This document shows positions 43,459 to 56,988 of a stretch of 64,000 bases of DNA, one piece after another. The DNA lies in NCBI GenBank assembly GCA_017591395.1, contig WEDG01000233.1, forward strand, positions 186,001-250,000. Reading direction: 5' to 3'. The notes under the pieces were generated by a model. The model searched no databases. It worked only from the letters and a program-made list of their open reading frames with translations, and was not told where the DNA came from. How positions within the stretch are numbered: the stretch's first letter is position 1; the number at the start of each line of letters is the position of its first letter. Source of the DNA: Schistocephalus solidus (Eukaryota > Platyhelminthes > Cestoda > Diphyllobothriidea > Diphyllobothriidae). Made by a program: the position numbers and the translations under genes.

Positions 43459-45230
43459 ATGTTTCCACCTAACAGAATTTCTTCTCCCTATATAAAATTT
43501 CTAAGACGTAACAAACAAATTTTCTTCAAGCAAGGACTTCGCGGCAGTCTAAATGACCTTAACGTCTTAATAAAAAGTGAGAATTCCAGACTAAATGATT
43601 TGATTGTTAGTCAGCATTTTGCCTCTCCCTACCCACCTTCTTTTTCGCTTTCCTCTACTGAACTCTGAAGGACTCATTAGCATATCACTGGGCAATGTGG
43701 TAAATCAGTATATGTTAATGCTGATTAAGACTCTCTCAATGAATATTTTATCCGTACTTTTACTAACTTAAATCCCCCCTAAAACAACCTTTCGCTTCTA
43801 CTAAGCGTATCTTCTCCAGTGGCAACAGTGGAGAAACACATGAAAAAGGTCCGCAGTTCAACTGCTGCTGGGCAGAAGGATGTCTCTATTTATTTTAAAA
43901 TATTGCTGCTCTCAGATTTTCACTATTTTGACATACCTTATAAACATATCCTTCATCGAGCCAGAGATTCCTGATGTTGGGCTTTCAGGAAGACTCACCC
44001 CTATCCATAAAAGTCCGCTTATTTTGGTCCTAAGTCTTTTCGTCCAATCATTTGCTCTTCCACTTTACTGAAGCTTGCTGAGCAATTCACGCTCGATATA
44101 ATTAAGCCATTTTCCTCCAAATTTTCCGACCCATTACAGTTTGCATATAAGGCCAGGCATAGTACGCTAGACGCCATTGCCCTTGTGGTACATTCGGCTC
44201 TAAGAGATTTATCTAAGCGCAGGCGTGCGTACGCATGCACATTTCTTGACTACTCTTCTGCCTTCAACACCATCGTGCGCCATATCCTCCTTAATAAATC
44301 AGCCACGTGTGGCTCTCCCGGCTGGGTTGTCTCTCAGCTTGAAGACTTTTGTACTTCCTGCATTCAGTTCGTACCATCCGACAAGGGGAAATCTATTGTA
44401 TTTCCAAACAACTGTGATGTTCTTCAAGGTGCCATCCTACCCCCACACCTTTTCTTCCTCCATACTGACGATTTGAGATCACCAAACGACCTCTTGCATA
44501 TGAAATATGCTGATGATATGGTTGTTGGTCATTCTTTTTAAAATCAAACCCACTTCCTGTCTAGGATGGACGGCCTGGACCATGTCTCAGTTTGGTCGTC
44601 AGATAATGGTCTTCGATTCAACCATGAAATCTGTCCAAAGTATTTTTTGACCTGCAACCATCCCCTAGTTCTGTATCCTCTGCTGTCCTTCCCCACGAGG
44701 TATCCTCTTTACAGTACCCTGGCCTAACTCTAACATCCCATCTTTCGTTTTCCTAACATATTGATGCTATTCTACAAAAATATGTAAACGTCTATCATAT
44801 ATCCGTCATTTACGTTTCTATCACACACCTCAAGCCATTATCTGGCGATTTATAGAGGCATGTATTCTTACCGTCATTCTTATTGCTCTCCCGTGGTCTT
44901 TTTCGCTTTTTAAAAAGGATTTTTTATTTCTAAAACGTATCTTTCGAAAGCTCTCTTGAGTTGCCGGTCTTTCCTATACTGTTTTAGTGGATTTTCTAAC
45001 AAAACGGCACTTCACAAAAGTCAAACAATTTTCTTGGTGAATTATTGATGATGTTACTGATCCCCTCTACTCAGAGCTGATTGCCGGGAAGTCTTTCCGT
45101 CTAATTCACCGAATATTTTCGTCAAAAAGCTTGCCATACCTCGGAATTTCAGTGCTCTGTGTTGTCGTTTCTAACACGTTACCTTACGTGTGAAGAGACT
45201 GAAATAAAGAATCTGAGATTGAAACTGTCT
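43459..45230 (+). pseudogene. Decayed non-LTR retrotransposon (CR1/L2-like LINE) reverse transcriptase
   Basis: Plus-strand frames spell out a LINE-type RT with several stops and frameshifts. About 44020-44210 translates to FRPIICSSTLLKLAEQ and DPLQFAYKARHSTLDAIALV, the fingers region. Frame 44185-44541 has motif A (FLDYSSAFNTI), motif B region (DVLQGAILPPHLFF) and the catalytic YADD in MKYADDMVVG (about 44500-44530). Downstream, SLQYPGLTLTSHLSF and the thumb-like segment are broken by stops up to about 45200. Motif spacing and AFNTI, QFAYK and YADD point to the Jockey/CR1/L2 group and not to RTE, but the clade is uncertain. No apurinic endonuclease domain is visible, so it is 5' truncated. 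It has no hammerhead or (TA)n at its borders, unlike the other retroelements here. Confidence 0.88.
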
Positions 45231-48200
45231 CCCCCACTAGATATTCATTTGTCTCATTGAGTATAGCGAAGTATGTTTACTTATCGTATTATCTTAGTGA
45301 ATGGAGCCATTTATTTTTTGCGGAAAATTTTGAATGATACTTCAAAATAAAGTGCATTCCTATTTTTCTAAAAATTAACCTTATTTAAACACTATTTACA
45401 CTTTTTTGTCATTGATTTGAAGTTTAATTTTTACGCATTTTTTTAAAAATTATGCTGGAACTTAAACGAAGAACTTAATTCGTTCTTTTATAATTGGTGA
45501 TTTTTACACAAACATTTTGGCCTTTGAGGTGTTGTTAATGAATGTTTAATAGTGATTTATAAAGCAAGTCCTTAAGTGAGTGTTAGATTAAACTACATTT
45601 TCATTTTGAAGTTATTGCCGTCTTTTTTCTTAGTTTGTGTTACAGGATGATTGGTAGCCACTTTTGCCCTAACTGCTGACGTTACTATAAATGAACACAT
45701 TGGAAATGCGTGGTTAATTATACCATGGTGGTTTTGCCATTTGATGAACAATGGCAAATCGCATACGCACAATGGCAATTTTGGATAGATTTCGAGAAGA
45801 TTCCTTTTGCGTCCTGGACAAGAAAATTTTATGGCTTTCACTTTAATTCTCCAATTTAAAATAAGGAGCGCATTGTTTAAAATAAAGACGTAAACGAAAA
45901 AGTTAATATTTTTGGTTTGCCAAATTTCCCGTGAGGACTGTTTTAAATGTTTTCCTGTTTGTTTAATGTAAAATATAGTGTTATATGTTGTAAATAATCT
46001 TTTAAATAGTTCCATCGAAGGCAAAGGTTATTCTATATGAACGGGGAACCAAAGCGAAAAGTTCCCGTACACTGATCCTTTTGTATCACATTGTGTTCAT
46101 CGTTTCTGGCTTTTAGCCACCGTATAATTAGTTCAGAGTAATGAAAAAGGCAATTTTTTATGAGTGATTTGAAATTTATCGTATTTATATTCCAACGACA
46201 AATGCGCGATGGGCATTCCGTTGGCAGTCACGGAAGGATATTATGTAAGCAAAATCCTCGAATAGTGCAGTGCCTGGAAGGCAAATCAGGATTTAAACGA
46301 ATTTTCCTCGTAGTTCTATCTGCGAATCTAATTAAAAATGTGCAGTTTTAGGCGCTGTTTTTTCCACATCATTCTTGGGCTTGATGCAAGAATAAGATGA
46401 AATTATTTTGGCCGTAAATTTGTGATCGCAGACCGCTAAAAGAGTCGTGTTGAGCCGAATTAAGCAGTCAGGGCTATCGTAGTAACGGGCAGTATTGTGA
46501 GTTAATGTTAAGACAAAATTGTTTGCCAGATACCAATTTAAATACAAGTAGTAAACTGCCCTGCAAATACTTTTCAGTATTACACTAAGTTCGAAATCTT
46601 TATTCTGTTTTAAGTGGTTTTGTTTGCAATTTAACATGAATCTCCAACTGGACAAGCATGGCGTTTTATGCGCACTGTCAAATGTTTTACCGAGATATGA
46701 AACCCTCCGATTTCCCGTCCCCTTTGATAATTATGAGAAAAATTAGATTTGTTTCTACTGCTTGGTTGCGACTTCTGTAAGGGTCAGGAATAGAGTTAGA
46801 TTAGGGTTAGGAGGATGGTTCCATTCAGATTTTATTACAGGGTTAGGACACGGGAGCTTTATCCTTTCTTGGTTTATACGCAAGTTCCCTGGTATTACCG
46901 AGGGTTCATTTTCATATGTCTTGCAAATTAACCAACGTTATTTCCTTAACAATTTGATTTTTATTGGCAACGGTTTAATTTTTCATGTCATTAATACTTA
47001 TTTTAATTTAAACTTTTATGTCCATAATGCATTAACTGTGTATAAATTGAAGAAAGTAAAATAAAAAACCCTGTTATCGTGTCAGCAAACCATCTTGATG
47101 GCGCAGAAAACGACATTTGGCTGTCTTCGGGTTACTAAATTTAACCTGTTTATTACAGAAAAGTTAACGTTTTACTGCCTTAATCTCCAACCGACACGTT
47201 CCGCGAGCTATTTTCGTGCCATACTCCATTTGTATACAATTAAAACTGTTGCATTCTTACAGAATTATCAAAATGATTCTGGGAGTGGCTGCCACGTCAA
47301 ATCCGTTTCCTGAAAAAGATTATTTAAGGAAATATGGTCAAATAAAGTGCAAATCCAAAAAATACTTTCTTGAAGGTTTTCTCCCACAATAAATCTCCTC
47401 GCGTTTCTTATCAGTGCATAGGATTGATCGGATATCCTGGAAGATCTTACTTATGAGCCTTCCAGCTCGTTTTATAGAACTTTTATCAAAAGTATGAAAT
47501 CATTTTAATCGGAAGAAGTTGTGGAGGCATGTGCAATGCAGAACCACTCAGCCAAAATATAGAGAATGTATGATTTTCAGGTCATCAACTTAGTAAAAAT
47601 ACTAAATTGTTAGTTGCCTTACTGTGAAATGTTCTTTTGCAGATGTAAAGACAAGTTTGAAAATGCATGCTCTCTTAACTTGCATTAAGTACTTTTAAAT
47701 TACGCATATGGTCGACAAATGCCATCATGTGAATGCCAGAAAGCCCTTCTGGATGAGTAACAAGAATCCCTTGAGCTATTTCAAGCCAATTGGAGAGCGT
47801 ATTTGGGCTATGACCGAAGTGGCTGCAATCAATTAATATAAATAAGTCTTGTGAGCACAAAAGAACTTCCTTCGGATGCTACACTAGCCATGACGGAATC
47901 CACCAAGCAAGACGTCCACATTTGTAGTCAGTTAACGGTCGCAAATCCTGAAACGATTTCTCCATTAGGAACGTTTACTTAAGCATGACCACAAAATTGA
48001 TTATCTTACTGCATAATCCCAAGACGTTACAGACACTCCGTGATGATTAGTTAATTAGTACAATTTTTTTCCTGTTATTTTCATACTATTTAAATTTAAA
48101 TACATCATAAACCAAACACGCCTCAAAATATCGTTTCTTTAACTCATTTGTTTGGCACCCACTACATATTCAAGCTTCACACGCAATAGAAGTGTTCATT

Positions 48201-51200
48201 TCTGTTTAAGAACGGTTTTAAAATTTCCTAATAAATCTAAGCCCAATCTCCTTCGTAGTTGCGTTTGAGGACTTCAGTCCAAAAGCTCTATACTTTGTGT
48301 GCCAGTAGAGTCGTATAATATTATATGGCTTAATGGAGATACCAGAACGTGCTCGTAAAACTTTTAATAGATATTAGCTATGGCGTATACTTCACGAAGA
48401 GTGTTAATGAAAGGACATAAATAGTGCTTTTTATATGGAGACTGTGAACTTTGTCCTACAAATCTGACGAGTAATAACTTTCTTGACACCCAAATATAGC
48501 TTTTTGAGTACGTACATTGATAATGGTGGGACCAGCTATCAACTAGGTAGACGAAATCATACCTTTAGATATAACCTCAATAAAATATTTCTGAATTCAT
48601 AAGATAAGCAAAATTTAATAGGAAGATGCACAGTATTTAAGTTTTTTTTACCTAGAGCTTTTCTTTGGGTGGTGGAAAGGAAAACGCATCATAACACTTC
48701 AAAATATCAAGGGCTTATGCTGCAAGATTATCAATATTAAATTAAAGTAATCCTTCATTATTGAAAGCGCAGTTACTGTTAGCATTTCATGAGATTGGCT
48801 ATTGACTGTAATCACCTCTCACTCTGACCACCATTTCCCATCACTTTGATTAGTGGACAGTTTTCGTGCTCTCTTCACGCCAACTCACACTCTACTATGA
48901 CCGGAATTATACGCTTGCACTTATTGTTGAAATATTCCACATTCTAGGCGTAAGGATAATCTATAAACCATATTTAATTGCCCGCCAAATTGACTTTTAT
49001 AATTGTGCTTGCACTAAATTAGAATTCAGGGCAATTTTGATCCGTTTTCTAAAGGATTTTAGGTGGAATATTAATGACATACTCGATTCTTATTGGTAAG
49101 TAGATGTGTACGCAGGAATATCAAGGAAAAATTAACCGAAATCCTTCAAACTTAATAATTATGCGAGTGTCCGTTTGAAGTAAAAAGTTTATGGGAGAAC
49201 AATTTAAGTTGTAGTAATTTTGAATGCAATATTGTTACACTGATGATACTAACAGACCACCTTGGTGGAACCAATGTTAATGCAGCTGGGATTTTGAAGT
49301 TTCAGCCACCATTTTTTTCTGGTTCACCCATATTAAAACTTCACGGTTGCCATCACCATCCCCATCGCCGAAAACCAGAATTTTAAGGCTGACATTGAAA
49401 AATAAATTTTAGTTCATGTAAGAACACATAAAAAATGGCACTTTCTAGGTTAACATTTATAATGTCTAACGAATTAACTACCCAATAGCATTGGATTAGA
49501 TTATGGGATGCGGTTGATTGTAACTTCGGTGGTTGTCGAGGGTCCCAACCATAGACTAATATATTGATGGAATTTCACCTTTACGCAATTAATTTTCTAA
49601 TGGCGACTTTTTTGTGGTTAAAGAAATGCGTAAAAGACATTGATTCTTGAACTGATTACTGAGAAATATCAGCGAAAATGTTTTGATCTTAGGTTGCCGT
49701 CCGGATTTGCACTGCTTGAGCACATCGGAAGTGTTTTGTTTAACGCAGTCCGTTTATAACTTCATTTAAGATGTCGTTAAGGTATCAGTTTCGATGGTAT
49801 TATTCAAATGAAAATGTGGTTTTATTGAACTGCCTACGTTGATTAGCAAGTGACATTGTTTCTCATTTCTATGGGTTAAATGCTCTTGGTAATCTCAATC
49901 AACGTTGGAAATTAGAAGAAGGTACTAGAAACGAGAAATTCCCTATCAAGTATCACGGACATTTTTCAACTCAATGGAAAGGTAATATGGCTTGTTTAGT
50001 TTTGGTTTTATCGGTAAGGTCCTTCAATAAAGGTAAATCTTATAAGATAACCTGACACTTTTCTCGTTATAATTGCTAGCAATTTAGTAAATCTTTATGT
50101 ATATCCCTCTGAATAAGTAGGAAATTGTGGGTGCCAACAAATATTCCAGGGTTTTGTTGAAGCCAGTACTATGCGTTGCCAAAGCATCGGCCCTGTGCTA
50201 ATAAATTTACCAAATCGTGGTGCAGTTTACGATTAGTGCGGCCAGCAGTTTAATTCCAGAGCCAGAAACAAACAAGTGGAGCATTTTGCCGCGATCACCA
50301 GCAGTTCGAACGGGAAACATAAAGGTGAGCCTTCCCCACTGACCTACAAATAATTGCGATTGTCTCTTTGCTGACACGCTCAGAGAAGGGGCAGTGGATA
50401 TAAATAAGTGTTACCCGGACTTATCGCACTTCAGCGATCTAACGTGTCCTACCAATCGGTGGGCATGTTGCTGTCATTTTTGCTTCATTAGAAAGGTCCT
50501 TTATGTTGGCAGCAATCAGCGCATATTTCTTACTATAAATCATTTAACATGCTTGATTTTATCAGGGTGCGCTAAAAGCCGTGGATTGGAATGTTTTCAA
50601 ATGAGGGAAAATCTCGGTCCTCGTATAAGGACGGAGAGTGTGTCTGCACGGACTCATTAACTCTAGCTAGAATTCCAGTCACCCCCTTGACTTGTTGGTT
50701 AGACTAATCCTAGTCCATTTTGTTAAAATCAGGCTTATCGGGCATACGAAAAGTCGGGCCGGTGGAGTTGCACGCGATGGGCCGGGACATCGGTTTTCGG
50801 AGCATCGTTAACATATTAGCAGATAACCTTTATGTTTACTTCCGAATGGTTTTCCTATTGAGGAATACCCTTCTCAAAAGGAAGGTCAATAGTAGGATGT
50901 GAATTCGAAATCTTAACTATAGCGTTCCTGTTTTTAGGAAGTCAATATTTCGAACCCATCAAAAGGTACATAAGAGAAAGAAAACTTGTCGTTTCACAAT
51001 TTATTCCTCGGGAATAATAAACTTCGCGTATTCAACACGATATTAGATATTTTGCGTTGTGCAACAAGCGAGGAATAAATTTATAATTTCTCATTAAGTG
51101 CACAACCAACTTTGAAGTCTTTGTATTGGTAAATTTCTGTAGGAAGATTGTTTAGAGTGCGACTTTCTCTAGCAAGAGAGCGGCAATGACAGAGGCAAAT

Positions 51201-52685
51201 AACATTTCTCGAAAACTTGTCCCCTTTTGTGTATGCTAATTCTGTGAATCATTATGTTTAAGGATTACTGAGTAGAGTAGCAAATCATTCGTTTTAAAAC
51301 TAATTAAACCTAAGCTGCCTGGAGGCCAGACTTCAACATTCAGAATTGGGCAGTACTAAAATACGCATCGTTTTTTTGCCTTTGAAAACATTTTTAATCC
51401 AGTCTCGCTGTGTAAACCTGAAAATTACTGGCTGTTGTTCATTGGCGTAAAGTGCTTAATCAATTTACTAGTTGTAGTGACCATCTTGCATAAGTTCCTG
51501 CAATTATAACTCATGTTTACAGTTTTGACATGAACTGCAGTCCACGGCTAATCGATCTGAGGCATAATTATCAAAAAGGGAATTGATATGGAGACGAATA
51601 AATGATGAAAAAAGTGAGAGTAAATTTTGCAATAAAAAATATGGCTCACAGAAGCAGTCACATTAATGTTTTTTAAAGGAAGTTGAAAAGTAGCCCGATA
51701 TAACTGGAAGATACACGTTGGTTCTGAATACTTGGGAGAAAATAGTGTCGCGTTTTCTATTGTGCCTGTTTGGATGAGTTGACTAACTTTGCTTGGCAAA
51801 CCTGCAGCTTGTCACCCTTAGTGTTTTTAAGCAGTTCATCAGCAGAAATTATCTCTCTCGTTTAAATAACCACCATTGTATCTCCTTTTTAAATTGCCTG
51901 GATACCGCTAATCAGTGATTAAATGTCTAACTATCATTTAAACGGTAGTTTCCTGAAAGTTTGAAATTGTGAGGTTCATTCAGTAACCACTGATTTTAAC
52001 GTAGGAGGGAAGACGGATGGTACGTATTTTTTTCATGTAATAATTATGCTTCCAGAAGCGATTAAAATTAATTACCGTTTTCGAAATGCTTCTTCCTCTG
52101 CTAAATGCAGTGTGGAGTGTAATCATCAAAAGGATAGTTCGGTTAAAAAACATAGGTACAGCCGATAAATTCAATAATTAGTTTAATATACTTGAAGACG
52201 AAAACCACGATTTTCTGTGGCCTGGTGGTGACATTTTATTTTTACATGAACCGATATGTAGATGCATTCGCTGCAGTAATTATCGTAAAAATTGAAGGTT
52301 TTTAACTATATTTTCAAGACAATAGGCGGCCTGTTTGCTTAATGTCAGCGAAATTTTGGGTGCCTTCACGCTAAAATATAGATGCCATTTGCGAAATTTC
52401 CTACGAAAACCGAGTGTTACGCAAAACTCTGGAGTACTGTATGGAGGATGAACTACACAAATTAACCCTTAGGTGCATTATTTTACAGTTTTTTTTAAAG
52501 AAAAACAAATTATTTGTTGATTATTTTCAGGAAAATGTCAACAGGCCTACCTCTCAAGGCATATAAGTGGATTGTATTTTTATCAATTTTCGACTTTAAA
52601 TAGAACATGTGAAACGTTGTATTGTAGCTGTTAGATAAGAAGTATTAAGCTTCGGTTTAAAAAACGTTAAAACACCGGCCAAAAT
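45231..52685. other. AT-rich DNA without recognised genes
   Basis: Longest frame 45593-46024 (minus, 143 codons) has biased composition and no recognised features. A short cluster of TTAGGG-like words lies near 46790-46850. No RNA gene, transposon or plausible exon recognised. Probably intergenic or intronic. Confidence 0.45.
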
Positions 52686-53065
52686 TTACCATGTGCAGCA
52701 ATGTGATGAACATCAACAGCATACTTAATAGCAAGAGCCAATATGGGGTAATGTATTGCATCCCATGCTTAAACTGTTCTTTACAGCTACATAGGTCATA
52801 CTGAATGCATGCTTTGGTTGAGCATACGCGCACATTAATAGGCTGTGTGGTCGAGCGACGAAATATCGCAATTTGCTGTCCAAGCCTACGAAAGGGGCCA
52901 TGAGTTCAAATCCGTAACCGAACTCGCACGCCAAAAACTACACTAGTCGATAATTGTTTGAAGCTTGATACACCGATGGGAACTCGATCGATCGATTTAT
53001 CGATTTGCTGCCGTCATACAGGGACCCGCAAAGCCGTCTTACGACATTTGTCAGTAACCAATGAT
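52686..53065 (+). pseudogene. Decayed PLE GIY-YIG endonuclease fragment (family D)
   Basis: Third member of the 0.6/13.1-kb subfamily. GGGTAATGTATTGCATCCCATGC is the GIY strand, CAGCTACATAGGTCATACTGAATGCATG the YIG strand and GHTE, and CGAAAGGGGCCATGAGTTCAAATCCGTAACCGAACTC the GHEF region. The INRxID-like GATCGATCGATTTATCGATTTGCTGCCGTCATACAG follows, then AAGCCGTCTTACGACATTTG. Frames are broken. Confidence 0.7.
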
Positions 53066-53960
53066 TGCTTTGTACGCCTGCAAATTTAAAATTTATTTTT
53101 TCTACTTTGCCTGCACGAATTCAAAAGCTCTGATTATTAAAAAAAGTTTTGGTGCTCGACCAGTCTTCTTCGTTGATGAAACGCTTTGAACCTCCTCAAT
53201 TTGAAAAGGCCCTTTCCTTTAAGATAAAATTTATTCACCGCTTAAACATTGAGGAACTGAATCTAATATTTGGTTCTTAAGTTTGCAGGTAAACCTCCAA
53301 ATCGCCGCGCATTACAAGTAGCGTACGAAATCCACCTATCCAGTATTATTCAGGGTATAGAACTTAACTTTTATAATATAGCTATTGCCACAGAAAATGA
53401 TGCACAATATCTCATTTAACAGTATTGTTGAACCTGGATATTATACATACCGGTGCAATCAGACAAAAGTTCCGTTAAATAACGCAACAGCAAATCGATT
53501 TTTTCCCAATCCTCAAGATATAATTTAATTTGACATTTTTCTCTCCTAGGTATTTACAAGGAATTATTTGAATGACCAAATCCTCAAGAACGTTTCTGTT
53601 TTTCCAAGGATTCTGGATTGCGTGCAAATGCATACAGATGATCGCGCTAAAACATGCGACCCGACATATCTTTCATCCAAAGTATTTGGTGGCTTTTTTT
53701 TGTAGCTAAAGTTGTAAAGCGCGTTTTGGCGATAAAAATATGAGACAGCTGAAATTATTTTCATGCTCTGATGCGCAATGTAATTCACGCTTATATGTAC
53801 TGAAAGAGAGTAAATACAAAGTGACTGCAATGTCCATTTCTGGTGAATTCGCTGTTGTTAGGCCATCTTAACCAAACCAAAATATTGTTCCTTACCATAG
53901 TCTGGCTTCCGCTTTTTGTGTTCATCCAACGTAATCACATCTAATATACCTTACCAGTGA
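53066..53960. other. No gene recognised
   Basis: AT-rich; one 88-codon minus frame without recognised features. Confidence 0.4.
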
Positions 53961-53964
53961 ATGA

Positions 53965-54210
53965 CGGTTAACTGTCCTGTGGAGCCCTCGCAAGCAGTGG
54001 CACGCCAACCAGGATTATATGTCACAGGGTGTTCTGACAAAGGAATTCCGAGAACGACTTTTAAGCTAGAAATGGCCATCAGGGTCTCCATTGGTTTTGT
54101 TGGAGTCCTCCTGCATCATATCTTATGATTTTTATGTGACTGTCTGCGAGAGGTTAGCATTGCGCTCGAAGGCATAACAGCAGGAGCAGATACCATAACA
54201 CAAACTGACA
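53965..54210 (+). mobile_element. Decayed copy of the tRNA-like/hammerhead SINE
   Basis: Landmarks in SINE order: AACCAGGATTATATGTCACAGGG (tRNA 3' end region), ACTTTTAAGCTAGAAATGGCCATCAGGGTCTCC (stem II, GAAA and ATGGCCAT of the hammerhead), TTGGTTTTGTTGGAGTCC, and CTGCGAGAGG...GCGCTCGAAGGC. The CTGATGA core is lost. A scrambled GAGCCCTCGCAAGCAGT copy at the left suggests a rearranged dimer. Confidence 0.6.
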
Positions 54211-54308
54211 ACGCACATACAGCTCAAAAACGTAATATCCCGGTCACTTAAGTCCATATTCTTAATTATTCTCTGGCTTTCATATACCAGAAACCACAAA
54301 AAGAACAC

Positions 54309-54392
54309 TGGAGGACCTACTGAGGAGTCAAACCACTCGTTGCTGCGTCATGCAGCAGCAGAAAAATCAGTCAAACATTTCTGGGCTTTTAG
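54309..54392 (+). ncRNA. Decayed hammerhead with long stem II insert
   Basis: Core CTGAGGA is intact and the insert hairpin GCTGC...GCAGC is kept. GAAA is changed to CAAA, and the palindromic stem III ACACGTGT is reduced to ACATTT. Predicted inactive. Confidence 0.6.
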
Positions 54393-54589
54393 CTAGTATT
54401 TATGTCAAAAGTATGTCTTTGTCATATATATCCCTTCATAATTCCCCAAAAAAGACTACAAAGAATGAGAGACGATTCCATACTATGGGTGGTAACCCTT
54501 CGCTTTGCACGCAGATAGTTGATTTAGGCCAAGATGTTTCTGCAGAAGCGCGTACGACTAGTGTGATATTCGCACTCCCCACAATTCTT

Positions 54590-55695
54590 GGCCAGTTACG
54601 TTGACAACAGCTTCGTCGTAGTCAAGAGGAACGAAGTTTACGATTTCAAGGTAGGATTGCACTCCATATTGTAATAGAAGAAAATAAATACAACCAGTCA
54701 CCCTTCCTTGATAAATACGTTACAAGGGTGGCTTATAGGGCAAAAGAGCGACCTTGTACAGGAAGACAACGAATAAAAGATACACCCTTCAATTCCAAAG
54801 TATCTTCTCTTTTTGTAACAAACATAGCTGCGTCAGAAAACTTCCAACGGATTCTTGAACATTAAAGTTCAACGGTCGCCAACGGAACTAACTTTTCTAT
54901 TCTGCCTTGGGGTTCACTCTCGAGAACCGCCAGCAGACGTAACGTGGCTAGTTGTAGTAAAGGCACATAAGCAATGAACCGGTCTCTTGTTTTCGTCGGC
55001 ATTTTTCACTTACCTGCCTTCCATGTTTACATCCAATAGTGTTCCACGATCCGTCGTACGTGGGTGCCTAAGAACTCCTACCAGTAAGCGATCTAACGGT
55101 AAAAAACCGAAGTTTTAGCTCGTTATCCCCTACCTGAGGGATATTTTGGATTGAACGAAAGGAACCCTGATTCCTTTTGGGTTTGGAGTGGTAAATAACT
55201 GAAAATTCACTAAAAGAAAACAGATACCGTGACCAAAATGCTCGCTACCGGCACAAGAACCGTCAGCACTGGTCTACAGCATAAACTCTCAACACTGTAG
55301 GATAAATAGTTAAAGGCCATTAAACAGGATTGCATGAGCAGCAGCTTGTGAGGATAGACTGTCATTGCTATATGACCACATACATGGGGAAACTAGAAGC
55401 TTCGCCTGGGAAGAAGCATGAATTGGCTAGACTGGTGCTCGAAAGTTGGTCCTCGGTTGACACAATGAACAGAACTATTGATCTACATCTGGCTAACCAG
55501 GCGCTATGTACAAGACTCCAGTCAGTGCAGATGGGGCTAACAGCATTAGCGGAAAAAACTGTGCCGCTTCCAACAGTTGTCACCTTCACAGCAGGGGGGA
55601 AAGAGACAGTGGGAGGCTGCGCGATTGGCGTGATACATCCACCCACCAACGCGCCCATACGGCTGAACTTGATTCGCACATACGGTGACAACTGA
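54590..55695 (+). pseudogene. PLE RT catalytic-block relic and endonuclease C-terminal part
   Basis: About 54596-54870 translates to YVDNSFVVVKRNEVYDFK (YVDD-type motif with the second Asp changed to Asn), then NQSPFLDKYVTR, matching the QLPFLDV block. Frame 55330-55695 begins RIDCHCYMTTYMGKLE, the GIY-YIG strand pair with YIG changed to YMG. It skips the middle of the domain and resumes LARLVLESWSSVDTMNRTID, like LLQESWHSTAESINRHID of PLE B. It ends with about 70 extra residues of unknown role. The catalytic change and internal deletion make it non-functional. Confidence 0.75.
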
Positions 55696-55700
55696 TCAGA

Positions 55701-56569
55701 CCATCCGGTCAGGAATGGAGGGCCCACGGGCACGCATACATTGCGGCAAATACGACGGCCACGTAGGCGCAGAAGTCGCATGAGTGCACCAGAGGTTAGC
55801 CAGGAAAGTCGGAGTTCGTGCGTCGGGCATACACATAGCAGGATAATCGAGGCTAGCAGGAACAGACACCCCATCCATCTAATAAGACAAACCAGAAAGT
55901 TTACCAAAGGTGAAGACAAATACCGCGTGGTTCATGAACTCTCCTCGTCTTCATCTTCTGCGGGGAATGATCAACATGATAATTGTTCTCCACTCATGCC
56001 TTTGCGTATATTTCTAATTGATTTTTCACCTCTGATTTTGTCTAATACCTCTAAACTGGATGATTCAAAATGCAGAATGAAGTGTAGCTTAATCGCTAGT
56101 CTGCAGTAACTGGTGATGGTATGACTTACATACTTATCTTAACCAAATTAAAATATATAAAACTGCATTAAATTAAAAATATTATGTTTTGTCCAGACTT
56201 AGGCTTCAGAGGTTGGACATATCAGATCCAGTTTTTAATTAAGACATCAACAGCTAAATTATCATTTAATGCTAAAATATTCTGCCATCCCATCATTTCT
56301 GTACAACCACAAACTTAAAAATTTTCACATGAAACACCGAACTTTACTTAAGCAGTTCTAGTGAAATAATTGCGTTAATTTTGGCATTCGTTAATTGAAA
56401 TAATTTAAACTTCCAAAACGTATGTAATTCGGGTTTATCAGAATTGTTTGCACTTTCAGCTGCCCTAGAGTTTCGGCTAAAAAATATTTACGCCAGCACA
56501 AATCACGATCACAGCAAACAGTTGATTCTACGACAGCCTGTAAAAAAACGTATTCGGAAGTTAACCTTT
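55701..56569. other. PLE 3' debris then AT-rich DNA
   Basis: 55701-55960 is GC-richer and continuous with the PLE frame to its left, so probably its 3' region. The 183-codon minus frame 55368-55919 is the antisense shadow of that element. The remainder is AT-rich without features. Confidence 0.45.
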
Positions 56570-56577
56570 AAATCTTG

Positions 56578-56988
56578 GGTAGGGATGCTTTGTATGGCCG
56601 CCTAAACAGGACATGGAAGTAGGAATCACCCGCAACACACGTGGCTTTGCGTCCAATTCCAGAGAACTTCGATTTAGGATATTGGTGAGGGTTAGGGCTA
56701 AGTTAAGGGTTAGGGTTAAGATAGGAGTTAAGATTAGGGTTAGGGTTGGGTTCAGGAGTATGTTTATGGTTAAGGCTTTGGTTCGTGTTAACTGCGAGGA
56801 TGAGGTTTATCGAGAGATAGGGTTAATATAAAGGTAAGCGATCAGCTTTGCTTTACACTTGGTATTAGGTTTAAGTCATGGGAGTATTTACCCGTCGTGA
56901 CATTCATCGCAAGGCCACCTAGTTTAAATGAGCGGAGTGGTTAATATTCCCGAGTCCTGTTTAGGCGGCTATAGAAGGCATCCTTACC
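56578..56988. mobile_element. 411-bp MITE with ~35-bp terminal inverted repeats and 8-bp target duplication
   Basis: The left end GGTAGGGATGCTTTGTATGG is the near-perfect inverse of the right end (reverse complement GGTAAGGATGCCTTCTATAG), and the inverted repeat continues through CCGCCTAAACAGGAC. The 8 bases AAATCTTG lie directly outside both ends (56570-56577 and 56989-56996), a target-site duplication. No transposase frame is present, so the element is non-autonomous. An 8-bp duplication fits hAT-type elements, but the terminal bases do not decide the superfamily. The interior holds a degenerate TTAGGG-rich stretch (56683-56755). Confidence 0.85.
56683..56755 (+). repeat. Degenerate telomere-like (TTAGGG) words inside the MITE
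   Basis: Reads as irregular GGTTAGGG, GTTAAGGG and GATTAGGG words separated by variants. Too degenerate for a functional telomere. TTAGGG is the usual animal telomere repeat. Confidence 0.7.

Larger units (their letters stand above)
54285..55700 (+). mobile_element. Penelope-like element with hammerhead-type terminal repeat, decayed
   Basis: Starts with a terminal repeat closely similar to the 22.7-kb hammerhead (AACACTGGAGGACCTACTGAGGAG ... CTGGGCTTTTAGCTAGTATTTATGTC). An RT catalytic-region relic follows at about 54580-54870 and an endonuclease relic at 55325-55695, all in plus orientation. Large parts of the RT are missing. Confidence 0.75.

Noticed and set aside
55368..55919. 183-codon minus-strand gene with hydrophobic N-terminus
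   Set aside because: It is antisense to the PLE endonuclease relic on the plus strand; the plus-strand motifs are specific.
56683..56755. Internal telomere or chromosome-end relic
   Set aside because: The TTAGGG words are irregular and lie inside a bounded MITE.
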